Shown here: positions 23,661 through 30,368 of the stretch, in pieces
Position numbering within the stretch: position 1 is the first letter of the stretch
Layout of the letters: every line of letters begins with the position of its first letter
Source: a virus
IMG/VR virus record: IMGVR_UViG_3300046002_000768
Location: 1 to 30,511 of that record
DNA: 30,511 bases
Strand: one strand, 5' to 3'
The notes under the pieces: generated by a model
Told to the model about the DNA's origin: nothing
Seen by the model: the letters and a program-made list of their open reading frames with translations, nothing else
The model's database searches: none
Program-made: the position numbers and the translations under genes

Positions 23661-25901
23661 GTGGCTGGTAGAGATATAACCGAAGGTGACAGTGGTGTCT
23701 ATTCCTCCTACGATGGCAGTGGTATCTCAACTGTTGCACGTGGTGTTGCTGATATTGGTATCGTTTCATCTGCTACTACTTGGCAAAACACTGATGTTGC
23801 ATACGATGTAGCAATCGGTGGCTTGCCATTTATCTATGCAATCAATGATGCACGTCCATACATTCGCCAGACTGCGCCTTACAGGAAAGACCAGTTTGAC
23901 AATGGTAAAGAGCCAGGCGAGCAATCGCTCACTGGTTGGTGGCTACGTTCTCAATCATCATTCCACTCTGGTTCAGGTATAAAGTTCTATGACCCATCTG
24001 CTGGTGAGACTGTTGACTATAGATTTACAGATAGTAAAGGTGTTGATGTCTGGACTAAGGGACAAGTAACCCTGCTCAAAGATACTACTGCTACACACTA
24101 TACAAGTGGTCCAATACAGACTAACGGCAAACCATTTCAAATTGCCCGCTCTATTGAATATGGCACAACTCAAGGCGTACTGCTTTGGGATGAGTATGAT
24201 GTAGATAAGATTGCAGAAGATGGAACTAAGATAGATTTCTTAGATTACAATACTGGAACTGATTATGCGGTTCAGGCTATATGTGATGACGGTACCTATG
24301 CTTATTGGATTACCAATGTTTTGAATACTGGAACTCCCCGATTGCGCGTATATAAGAAATTACTAACTGGAGTCTCTGGCGCTGGTGATACTCTTATGAT
24401 TACGGACAATGGTATTACTGTAACTAGTGCTACTATGGAATACGTCAAAGACCGTATTGTTATGGGTATCAACAATAAGATATATGAAATATCATCATCT
24501 GCAACTGCTCTTCCAACTCCTATTTATACACATAGTGATACTGATATTGTCTTCTCAAGCATTACTGCTTCTGGTCCAGCCATCTATATAGCAGGCTATA
24601 GTGGCACTCAGTCAAGCATATTCAAATTTACTCTCAATACTTCTGGTGTTATGCCTACTCTTACTACTGCTATCACAGCAGCAGAGATGCCAGTTGGGGA
24701 AATTGTCTATAAGATTTATTACTACCTAGGTTATATGATGATAGGTACCAGCAAAGGAATCCGCGCAGCGGTTGTCTCAGACCAAGATGGCTCTATCAAC
24801 TATGGTCCACTTATTGTGCAAACTACTCAGCCTTGCTATGACTTTGCTGCTAGAGACAGATTCATATGGTGTGCTACTGGAGTAGACGGAGCACCAGGAG
24901 TTATCCGAATTGATTTAGGTAACGAAATAGAATCATTGCGTTTTGCTTATGCTAACGACTTATATGTAAGCGGAACTACTGGATACAAGACAACAACCTG
25001 TGCATTTGCTGGAACAACAGACCGATTGGTATTTGCGACCACCGCACTCAATGCTGGTTCAATAAATAATAAGGCTCTTACTTCTAACGTTGCAACCCTT
25101 ACCACTGCTGCAGTACACGGCTTAGCCGTTGGCGACGAAGTATGGGTAGAAGGCGTTGACGCTACATTCAATGGTAAATACACTGTTACTGGTGTACCAA
25201 CTACTACTACATTTACCTATGCTAAAACTAATACTGACGTAGCATCTGCTGCCGTATCCCCAGTTGGTACAGTCAATAAGGTCGGTAGTATCAACATTGA
25301 AACAAGTGCAACATTATCATCTACTGGTTACATAACTACAGGTTACATCCGCTATGGAACACTTGAACCTAAGAACTTCAAGCGTCTTCTTGGGCGCGGA
25401 GACTTTACTTATGGTTCTATGATTCTCTATAGCATTACAAGCAATGGTGATTCTTATGACCACATATCTTATGATGCGACCATTGGTTCACCAGAAGTAA
25501 CAACATCACAGCCTGAGTTAGCGCAAGAATATCTTGCATATAAGTTTGAACTATATCGTGATACAACTGATTCAACTAAGGGTCCTACATTCAAGGGCTA
25601 TCAGGCTAAGGCAACTATTGCTACCCCTCGCCAAAGAGTTGTAAGATTTCCAGTGTATTGCTACGATGTTGAGACAGATAGATTCAATACAGTAATTGGA
25701 TATGAAGGCAGAGCCTTCGATAGAATTTTATCTTTAGAAGACAAAGAAGAAACAGGAGATGTACTTACCTGGCAAGACCTATCAACTGGCGAATCACGTC
25801 AGGCAGTAATAGAGCAAGTCACATTCACCCGTATGACACCACCCGATAAGAGATTTGATGGTTTCGGTGGCATCTTAGAGATAACAATTAGGACAGTATA
25901 A
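23661..25901 (+). CDS. large tail protein, probable beta-propeller (nozzle or spike)
   Basis: 746 residues, almost entirely beta. The start carries GVADIGIVSSATTWQNTDVA and WWLRSQSSFHSGSGIKFYDP (about 93-112). From about 160 to 430 there are repeated blade-like strands (YAVQAICDDGTYAYWITN, MTDNGITVTSATMEYVKD-type, YIAGYSGTQSSIFKF, RFIWCATGVDGAPGVIRI) as in beta-propellers. Residues about 470-535 contain a separable module (NVATLTTAAVHGLAVGDEVW, FNGKYTVTGVPTTTTFTY) that recurs in unrelated phage structural proteins. The C-terminus returns to beta (FPVYCYDVETDRFN). Size and position recall the podoviral nozzle protein (T7 gp12-like), but a siphoviral minor tail protein cannot be excluded. GTG start with AAGGAG 7 bases upstream. 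The stop overlaps the next ATG. Confidence 0.72.
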   Translation: MAGRDITEGDSGVYSSYDGSGISTVARGVADIGIVSSATTWQNTDVAYDVAIGGLPFIYAINDARPYIRQTAPYRKDQFDNGKEPGEQSLTGWWLRSQSSFHSGSGIKFYDPSAGETVDYRFTDSKGVDVWTKGQVTLLKDTTATHYTSGPIQTNGKPFQIARSIEYGTTQGVLLWDEYDVDKIAEDGTKIDFLDYNTGTDYAVQAICDDGTYAYWITNVLNTGTPRLRVYKKLLTGVSGAGDTLMITDNGITVTSATMEYVKDRIVMGINNKIYEISSSATALPTPIYTHSDTDIVFSSITASGPAIYIAGYSGTQSSIFKFTLNTSGVMPTLTTAITAAEMPVGEIVYKIYYYLGYMMIGTSKGIRAAVVSDQDGSINYGPLIVQTTQPCYDFAARDRFIWCATGVDGAPGVIRIDLGNEIESLRFAYANDLYVSGTTGYKTTTCAFAGTTDRLVFATTALNAGSINNKALTSNVATLTTAAVHGLAVGDEVWVEGVDATFNGKYTVTGVPTTTTFTYAKTNTDVASAAVSPVGTVNKVGSINIETSATLSSTGYITTGYIRYGTLEPKNFKRLLGRGDFTYGSMILYSITSNGDSYDHISYDATIGSPEVTTSQPELAQEYLAYKFELYRDTTDSTKGPTFKGYQAKATIATPRQRVVRFPVYCYDVETDRFNTVIGYEGRAFDRILSLEDKEETGDVLTWQDLSTGESRQAVIEQVTFTRMTPPDKRFDGFGGILEITIRTV

Positions 25902-26104
25902 TGACAGTGGCAAACTGGACATCACTTATTGTTGCAATCATTGCTATTGTAACTGGCTTTGCTGGCGCAGTACGTTGGTTAGTAAAGCATTACCTGTACG
26001 AATTGAAGCCAAATGGGGGCGGTTCCGTGAAAGACCAAGTGAACCGATTGGAAGAACGCGTTGACCAAATCTATATCCTTCTCTGTGAGAAAGACAGCAA
26101 GTAA
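25901..26104 (+). CDS. small single-pass membrane protein, holin-like
   Basis: 67 residues. A hydrophobic segment (about 7-28, [20 protein letters not shown]) is followed by a positively charged stretch (VKHYLYELK), a Gly-rich linker and a coiled coil ([19 protein letters not shown]). This layout, one membrane helix plus cytoplasmic coil, is common for proteins that open phage lysis cassettes and may act as holin or holin partner. It starts with TAATG overlap after the tail gene. The next gene begins inside its 3' part in another frame, an unusual 44-base overlap. Confidence 0.75.
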   Translation: MTVANWTSLIVAIIAIVTGFAGAVRWLVKHYLYELKPNGGGSVKDQVNRLEERVDQIYILLCEKDSK

Positions 26105-27446
26105 GTACGCAGTATTTTTTCTACTATTAGGAACTTCATTCTTTTGGAGTCCTTCAGCAGAGGCTGTATCTACAGGACCAGTTCAAGTCACTTGTACTAA
26201 TGGTACATTTGGTACTGGCTGGGATAATGCCAATCAATATTTTGCTGATAAAGGAAACATAGCAGAGTACTATTGTTTTATAGTTCATAACACTGGATAT
26301 ATTAGCGACACAGTTCAAGACTCTGCACTACGTTGGTATAACGGAGTAGTTCCTACTCCTGTTGTAACTCCAACTCCCGATACTTCATCATCTCCTTCAC
26401 CTCAGCCAACTTCACCATCACCTTCGCCTGAGCCAAGTCCTGATTCTCCAACTGTGGTTTCTGAACCTTCACCTTCTCCGACTGTAGAATCACAAACTGC
26501 TCCCTCAAATCCTGAAACTCCGACTCCCGTTGTTGAAACTTCAACTGCTCCAACTTCAACTGAGACTCAAACTGTTTCTTCTGAGACAACAACAGCAACC
26601 CAAGAAACAACGACAGTATTAGAAACAAGTACTGCACCATCTAATCCCCCAATTCCTGTAGAGCCAGTGGCTCCAGAACCTCAACCTGTTCCTCAAACAA
26701 TACCAGACCCTGCCCCTGTTGTAGAGCCTCAACCACAACCTCAACCTGAGCCAGTTCCTGACCCAGCCCCAACGCCTGAGCCAGAGCCTGAACCTCAGCC
26801 CGAACCTGAGCAGCCACAACCTGTAGAACCTGAACCTGAGCCTCAAGAACCTCCACCTGTAGAAGAGCCTCCCGCAGAGATTCCTGAGCCTGCTCCAGAA
26901 GAACCATCTCCTGAACCAGAGGAACCTGCTCCTCTTCCAGAGGAAGTTCCTGCTCCTGAAGTTCCTGAACTTGCCCCTGAACCTGCACCTGAGCCTCCTG
27001 AAGTAGAACCAGAAGCACCGCTAGTCGCTGATGAAAATGCTACTGATGAAGAAAAGGCAATCATAGCAGATGTTCTTATTTCTGCAGCAATGGGTGAAGC
27101 ATTGACGACACAAACAATTCAAGACGCTGGTCTTACCTTTGCTGACCTACCACCAGAGACACCTGTCGAGGTGCGTCAAGATGCCAATGGTAACGAAGTT
27201 GTTATCACAGCAGAGGTAGCAGTAGCCCTTGAATTACTTGATAACCCAGCCGAATTACTAGCAGAAGTTTTCTCAGACCCAGGACAGGTACTCCTAGCAA
27301 TAGGAAGTATCGGTGCTGATATGAGTACAGAAGAAAGAGCAGAGTCTGAAAAGACTGTAGTTGCTGCCGTCATCGTAGGTCAAATCGCAGGACAGGCAGC
27401 AGTTGGTGCTGCTGCTGGTGCTGCCGCATACAGGAGGAAAATATGA
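26061..27446 (+). CDS. secreted, wall-spanning Pro/Glu-rich protein with C-terminal membrane anchor
   Basis: 461 residues from TTG 26061 (GGAAG six bases upstream); a GTG at 26085 is an alternative start, 453 residues. Signal peptide: basic RKTASK, hydrophobic [14 protein letters not shown], cleavage likely after SAEA (residue 35). Residues 36-97 form a small domain with two cysteines (C45, C72). Residues about 98-322 are a low-complexity Pro/Glu/Thr/Ser/Gln spacer with PEPEPQPE-like repeats. Residues 323-430 are acidic and helical. A hydrophobic Ala/Gly segment (432-457) and RRKI form a C-terminal anchor. Predicted topology: folded head outside, spacer through the wall, C-terminus in the cytoplasm. 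It lies between membrane proteins and the endolysin, so it may be a lysis factor (spanin- or LysZ-like in role) or a surface display protein. No LPXTG motif. Function unknown. Confidence 0.75.
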   Translation: MTKSISFSVRKTASKYAVFFLLLGTSFFWSPSAEAVSTGPVQVTCTNGTFGTGWDNANQYFADKGNIAEYYCFIVHNTGYISDTVQDSALRWYNGVVPTPVVTPTPDTSSSPSPQPTSPSPSPEPSPDSPTVVSEPSPSPTVESQTAPSNPETPTPVVETSTAPTSTETQTVSSETTTATQETTTVLETSTAPSNPPIPVEPVAPEPQPVPQTIPDPAPVVEPQPQPQPEPVPDPAPTPEPEPEPQPEPEQPQPVEPEPEPQEPPPVEEPPAEIPEPAPEEPSPEPEEPAPLPEEVPAPEVPELAPEPAPEPPEVEPEAPLVADENATDEEKAIIADVLISAAMGEALTTQTIQDAGLTFADLPPETPVEVRQDANGNEVVITAEVAVALELLDNPAELLAEVFSDPGQVLLAIGSIGADMSTEERAESEKTVVAAVIVGQIAGQAAVGAAAGAAAYRRKI

Positions 27447-27613
27447 AGCAATGGTTTTCAGATATGGCTAATCAACTATGGACACTCTTAGGAATGTTCA
27501 TTGCTTGGGTCGTCCTCGATGGCTCAGCAAAAGTAATAGTTGGCTATGCAATCTGGGTATCCCTAGTTATCTGGGGTGTCACTTACAAACTACGCAATCT
27601 AAAGGACGAGTAA
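27443..27613 (+). CDS. 56-residue two-helix membrane protein
   Basis: A 56-codon gene starting [20 protein letters not shown]. Two hydrophobic segments (about 12-26 and 31-47, [18 protein letters not shown]) flank a short turn with LDGSAK, and a charged tail RNLKDE follows. AGGAGG lies just before the ATG, which overlaps the previous TGA (ATGA). Its TAA overlaps the following ATG (TAATG). Location between the secreted protein and the holin candidate suggests a role in lysis, for example a second holin or antiholin. The phrase [13 protein letters not shown] recalls small proteins of tailed phages, from memory. Confidence 0.82.
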   Translation: MKQWFSDMANQLWTLLGMFIAWVVLDGSAKVIVGYAIWVSLVIWGVTYKLRNLKDE

Positions 27614-27855
27614 TGGAAACATTGAAAAATGTAATGATGAGAATCGTTGCTGTTATTGCAGCGGAAGCACTAGGAGTTATCGGTGCTGGTTCTCTAGTAG
27701 GTATCGAAGTATGGCAAGCAGCAGTTCTTGCTGGAGCATTAGGTTGCGCCAGAGTCCTTGAAGCACTTGCACGTTTCTTCTTAGCAGATGGCAAGTTAGA
27801 TGCTGATGAAATCAATGCAGCCTTTGCCAAGGTCGATAAGAAAGCAGTTCAATAA
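27613..27855 (+). CDS. probable holin
   Basis: 80 residues starting [20 protein letters not shown]. Two hydrophobic segments (9-29 and 34-56) with a short connecting loop lead to a charged C-terminus (LADGKLDADEINAAFAKVDK). The AAEALGVIGAGSLVGIEVWQ stretch and the DGKL.. DEIN.AF end match holin-type proteins next to endolysins in actinobacteriophages, as I remember them. The ATG at 27613 overlaps the stop of the upstream gene, and the stop overlaps the endolysin ATG. An upstream in-frame ATG at 27478 would lie inside the previous gene in another frame and is rejected. It would form the membrane hole that lets the endolysin reach the wall. Confidence 0.75.
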   Translation: METLKNVMMRIVAVIAAEALGVIGAGSLVGIEVWQAAVLAGALGCARVLEALARFFLADGKLDADEINAAFAKVDKKAVQ

Positions 27856-28364
27856 TGGGTCAACGTTTAGATTTTATAGCAGTAGCCAAAGGTGAACTTG
27901 GAGTTATCGAAGGACCTAAGGACAACGAGACAAAGTACGGTGCCTTTACTAAGGCTAACTTCTTACCTTGGTGTGGCTCATTCGTCAACTGGTGTGCCAA
28001 TGAAGTGGGTCTAAAGATTCCTAATTGTGTATCAACACTTGCAGGAGCGCAAGCATTTATCAAAAAAAACCAGTGGGAAAAAGCAGAAGAAGCAATGCCT
28101 CTACCAGGAGACATCGTGTTCTTTGACTTCCCCAATGATGGAGTAGATAGAATCTCACATATTGGGATTGTTGTCAAAGACAATGCTGATGGCACAGTCA
28201 CTTGTATCGAGGGTAATACTGCTCCAGATAAGAAGGGTGACCAGCGCAACGGTGGACAAGTCTGCCTCAAGATTCGCGCTTACAAGAAGAAGAATGGTTC
28301 CAAGTTGAGGAAGTCTCAGACTGTAACCATCGTTGGCTTTGGTAAGCCAGTCTTCAAGTCATAA
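27855..28364 (+). CDS. endolysin, CHAP domain amidase/endopeptidase
   Basis: 169 residues, a single CHAP domain. The catalytic Cys is C40 in FLPWCGSFVNWC, the catalytic His H102 in ISHIGIVV, and the third position E119/N121 in CIEGNT. MPLPGDIVFFD (81-91) is the usual strand preceding the His. No signal peptide and no separate wall-binding domain are present; the basic C-terminus (KKKNGSKLRKS) may help bind the wall. CHAP enzymes cut peptidoglycan stems or crosslinks and are typical for phages of Gram-positive hosts. Start overlaps the holin stop by one base, a normal holin-endolysin pair. Confidence 0.88.
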   Translation: MGQRLDFIAVAKGELGVIEGPKDNETKYGAFTKANFLPWCGSFVNWCANEVGLKIPNCVSTLAGAQAFIKKNQWEKAEEAMPLPGDIVFFDFPNDGVDRISHIGIVVKDNADGTVTCIEGNTAPDKKGDQRNGGQVCLKIRAYKKKNGSKLRKSQTVTIVGFGKPVFKS

Positions 28365-28367
28365 CAA

Positions 28368-28496
28368 ATGTTTGAAGAAGAGTTCGATGAATTCCGTTCT
28401 TACATATGTGAGCACTGCAAGAACAAGGGTGCCCGCTTATATAAAGGATGGATGTTCTACTGTCAACCCTGCATAAACGAAAGAGAAGATGACTAA
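28368..28496 (+). CDS. 42-residue Cys4 zinc-binding protein
   Basis: A 42-codon gene. C14-x2-C17 (YICEHCKNKG) and C32-x2-C35 (FYCQPCINERE) are spaced like a zinc ribbon or treble-clef knuckle. The rest is acidic (MFEEEFDEFR). It starts 3 bases after the endolysin stop and its TAA is directly followed by the next ATG, so it belongs to the operon. Its ribosome site is weak, so translation may depend on coupling. A zinc protein is unusual inside a lysis cassette; function unknown. Confidence 0.75.
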   Translation: MFEEEFDEFRSYICEHCKNKGARLYKGWMFYCQPCINEREDD

Positions 28497-28685
28497 ATGG
28501 ATATAAACAAAGCAAAGCAAATCGCCCTATCGTATCTCCGTGCTGCAGCAGCAGTAGCAGTCGGACTATATATGGCAGGAGAGCACGACCCTAAGAAGTT
28601 GGCTATGGCATTCATAGCAGGTCTAGTCGGACCAGCATTGAAGGCTTTAGACAAGTCAGCACCAGAGTTTGGACGTACCAAATAA
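28497..28685 (+). CDS. 62-residue membrane protein, second holin candidate
   Basis: 62 residues. Two hydrophobic segments, about 10-28 (ALSYLRAAAAVAVGLYMAG) and 35-51 (LAMAFIAGLVGPALKAL), with charged turns (EHDPKK) and a polar tail (DKSAPEFGRTK). Such small two-helix proteins at the end of lysis cassettes often act as holin or antiholin. It is the last gene of the operon; a strong terminator lies 28 bases after its stop. The ATG directly follows the stop of the zinc-protein gene. Confidence 0.75.
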   Translation: MDINKAKQIALSYLRAAAAVAVGLYMAGEHDPKKLAMAFIAGLVGPALKALDKSAPEFGRTK

Positions 28686-28712
28686 GCCTCTAGCAGGCTG
28701 TTTGAGACACTT

Positions 28713-28756
28713 AGACCCTCAGGTCATAGGATTACCTATGGCTTGGGGGTCTTTTT
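28713..28756 (+). terminator. strong rho-independent terminator of the late operon
   Basis: AGACCCTCA (28713-28721) pairs with TTGGGGGTCT (28743-28752) in a 9-bp stem with one G-U pair. A second perfect stem CATAGG-ATTA-CCTATG (28725-28740) lies inside it, and TTTTT (28752-28756) follows. The composite stem plus T run is a clear terminator. Confidence 0.88.
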
Positions 28757-28906
28757 GTCATTTCTCGGCGTGTCTTATCAGGTAAGTTGATGTGTTGTAT
28801 GTGTATAATTTATATATAAGATAATATATATAATATATATAGGCGCGGAGCGCCTTATATAATATATATATATATAATATATATGATATACTATAACTAA
28901 ATAGAT
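28757..28906. other. AT-rich region before the right-hand operon
   Basis: No gene is seen. The stretch consists of TATATA tracts with a GC hairpin AGGCGC-GGA-GCGCCT (28841-28855) in the middle. It holds a TATAAT at 28804-28809 and further TATAAT-like words. The same kind of module (GC hairpin, CTTATAT, AT tract, ATATATATGA) stands before the terminase gene. It may contain the promoter of the right-hand operon or a melting region of a replication origin. Confidence 0.6.
28804..28809 (+). promoter_or_regulatory. candidate -10 box
   Basis: A perfect TATAAT in an AT-rich stretch 48 bases after the terminator. TTGATG at 28787-28792 is too near (11 bases) to be a normal -35 box, so this is a weak call. 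Confidence 0.25.
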
Positions 28907-28986
28907 TTACATAGTCTTCCTGCGTTTGAGTACTCTCCTGTCCTCCGCAGGAGGACTATGTAACAACTTTATGACAGGAGAAGTCA
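28907..28986 (+). promoter_or_regulatory. RNA-switch-like leader of the nuclease genes
   Basis: TTACATAGTCTTCCTGCG (28907-28924) pairs with CGCAGGAGGACTATGTAA (28946-28963), 18 bp with one T-G pair, around a 21-base loop. A shorter hairpin GTCCTCC-GCA-GGAGGAC (28940-28956) competes with it. TCTCCTGTC (28934-28942), mainly in the large loop, is fully complementary over 9 bases to GACAGGAGA (28973-28981), which includes the ribosome site AGGAG of the GTG at 28987. Together these form a possible pseudoknot or switch controlling translation. As DNA, the 18-bp repeat could also be an operator or origin element. Confidence 0.6.
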
Positions 28987-29175
28987 GTGATTCAATTAGA
29001 TAGTTACGAGTTACCTGAGCATATATCTTACTCAGCGTTTACAACTTACCTAACCTGCGGTTATCAGTACTACCTTGGAAGATTACTCAAGGTACCTGAA
29101 GAACCGTCCATCTGGTCAGCAGGAGGCAGAGCCTTTCACTACGCTGCAGAATTGTGGGACTTAGAAAATGAGTAA
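28987..29175 (+). CDS. N-terminal part of a split RecB/Cas4-like nuclease
   Basis: 62 residues, beginning SYELPEHISYSAFTTYLTCG. The pattern S-x-(S/A)-F-x-x-Y-x-x-C (C24) and GGRAFH (46-51, with His 51) are the start of the RecB-type PD-(D/E)XK fold: the first Fe-S cysteine and the motif-I histidine. The remaining motifs lie in the next gene. Starts with GTG preceded by AGGAG at 6 bases. The stop overlaps the next start (ATGAGTAA). Alone it cannot be an active nuclease, so it is either a subunit, one half of a recoded product, or the product of a frameshift mutation. Together with the next gene the length (about 260 residues) equals that of one-piece Cas4-family phage exonucleases. Confidence 0.75.
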   Translation: MIQLDSYELPEHISYSAFTTYLTCGYQYYLGRLLKVPEEPSIWSAGGRAFHYAAELWDLENE

Positions 29176-29767
29176 CTCATATTGGGATAAGGCTTGGGCT
29201 AAAGAAACTGAAGGACTAGATTTCGCCACTGCTCGTAGAGCAGGGCGTGCCACCAAAGATAATCCTAACAAGGAGGATGAGCATTGGTGGAATGAGCAAG
29301 GCTCCAAGTGGATAGATAATTATATCCTTTGGCGCAAGAATAATTCTAACTGGAAAATCTGGACTACACCACAAGGCGTAAAGGCTATTGAATTGGAACT
29401 CAATCCAATCATTGCTGGCGTGCCAGTCAAGATGTTCATTGATAGAATCTTTGAGGTCGATGGACAACTTGTTATTGTTGACCTCAAAACATCAGCACGC
29501 AAACCAATCTCCGACCTTCAACTAGGCTTCTACAAAGTAGGAGTCGAGATGATGCTAGGGGTTGAAGTCAATCTAGGAAACTACTGGATGTCTCGTGAAT
29601 CGGGGACAGGGGAAATGATTGACCTTAGAAGATATACCAAGGACACGCTGGAATACTTTGTCGATGGCTTTGATAAAGCACGAAAGGCTGGTATATTTCT
29701 ACCGAACCTACAATCGTGCAGTTACTGTGGACTCACAGCATACTGCCAATTCACAAAAGGAAAATAA
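29168..29767 (+). CDS. C-terminal part of a split RecB/Cas4-like nuclease
   Basis: 199 residues carrying the catalytic core: D92 in MFIDRIFEVDG, D105-x-K107 in LVIVDLKTSA, and QLGFY (Q118...Y122, the RecB QxxxY motif). C184, C187 and C193 (SCSYCGLTAYCQF) complete a four-cysteine Fe-S cluster together with C24 of the upstream protein. The N-terminal 60 residues contain WW and aromatic residues (EDEHWWNEQGSKWIDNYILW). The ATG overlaps the upstream stop by 8 bases, one frame apart. A frame-2 TAG at 29162-29164 limits any shift to the overlap. Probable role: DNA end-processing in replication or recombination. Confidence 0.8.
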   Translation: MSNSYWDKAWAKETEGLDFATARRAGRATKDNPNKEDEHWWNEQGSKWIDNYILWRKNNSNWKIWTTPQGVKAIELELNPIIAGVPVKMFIDRIFEVDGQLVIVDLKTSARKPISDLQLGFYKVGVEMMLGVEVNLGNYWMSRESGTGEMIDLRRYTKDTLEYFVDGFDKARKAGIFLPNLQSCSYCGLTAYCQFTKGK

Positions 29768-29770
29768 CAA

Positions 29771-30157
29771 ATGGCAGAAGACTACAAACTTCAAGTGTCT
29801 ATTCGCACTTCCTTGAATAAGGATGCGGATATGATAAACATCCGTGCTAATACAGTAGATGAACTCAGCGTACTGCTTGAGGGAATTGCTGATTACTCAA
29901 CACAGATTGCAGCAACAGCGAAGATGGTAACTGGTGCTTACACCGTAAGCCCTTTGGCGACAACGGTTTCAACTCCCGTCACAGCGCAAACTCCATCCTT
30001 CGTAACCGCCCCGCAAGTGGCTCCGTCAAGTACACCAACGTGTATTCACGGTCAGCGCATCTTCAAGTCGGGTCAGGCGAAAGCAACGGGCAAGCCTTAC
30101 GCGATGTGGGTCTGCCCACAACCGATGGGCGCAGACCAATGCAAGCCAGTCAACTAG
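29771..30157 (+). CDS. protein with C-terminal zinc-finger-like motif
   Basis: 128 residues. The N-terminal part (EDYKLQVSIRTSLNKDADMI, then NIRANTVDELSVLLEGIADY) looks like a beta-beta-alpha fold. A Thr/Pro/Ala-rich linker (60-90) follows, then CIHGQRIFKSGQAKATGKPY and WVCPQPMGADQC: C91, H93, C115 and C124 may bind one zinc. The end motif C-x-HG...G...(K)PY..W.C...C is known to me from small proteins beside replication genes in actinobacteriophages. It follows the nuclease by 3 bases, so it may be a DNA-binding partner. The family name is unknown. Confidence 0.72.
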   Translation: MAEDYKLQVSIRTSLNKDADMINIRANTVDELSVLLEGIADYSTQIAATAKMVTGAYTVSPLATTVSTPVTAQTPSFVTAPQVAPSSTPTCIHGQRIFKSGQAKATGKPYAMWVCPQPMGADQCKPVN

Positions 30158-30236
30158 AAATACAATAGAGAATTGGTAGAGGGGTAGTTATTCGGGGAAG
30201 GTCTCTGCCCCTCTTCCAACTTAGATAGGAGAAATT
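30158..30236 (+). promoter_or_regulatory. short intergenic stretch with inverted repeat
   Basis: AGAGGGG (30178-30184) and CCCCTCT (30208-30214) form a 7-bp inverted repeat around a 23-base loop; GGAAG (30197-30201) and CTTCC (30213-30217) can pair instead. AGGAGA (30227-30232) is the ribosome site of the next gene. No T run follows, so a terminator is unlikely. Confidence 0.3.
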
Positions 30237-30368
30237 ATGGAAAAGAAAATAGGAAAGTATTGGTTCTACTGTGGTCACAAGAGTGGCTTTGGTATTGGCT
30301 TTGATGTTTGTAAATACTATTGGAACATTGACCTTGGCTTCTGGTACATAGGGCAGGAGTTCAATTGA
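30237..30368 (+). CDS. 43-residue protein rich in aromatic residues
   Basis: A 43-codon gene reading MEKKIGKYWFYCGHKSGFGI, then GFDVCKYYWNIDLGFWYIGQ and EFN. Aromatic residues make up nearly a third of it. Two cysteines and a His (YCGH, DVC) could bind metal. It has no clean membrane segment. AGGAGA stands five bases before the ATG. Its TGA overlaps the next ATG (TGATG style), so the two are coupled. It resembles tiny beta-hairpin proteins of phage early regions. Function unknown. Confidence 0.65.
   Translation: MEKKIGKYWFYCGHKSGFGIGFDVCKYYWNIDLGFWYIGQEFN

Noticed and set aside
26641-27018. Minus-strand Gln/Glu/Leu/Val frame opposite the Pro/Glu-rich spacer
   Set aside because: Low-complexity antisense of the CCTGAG/CCAGAG repeats; a shadow, not a gene.
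27478-27612. Upstream extension of the holin frame to an ATG at 27478
   Set aside because: It runs through the 56-residue membrane protein in another frame. The coupled TAATG at 27613 and the sharp begin of holin-like sequence there argue for the short version.
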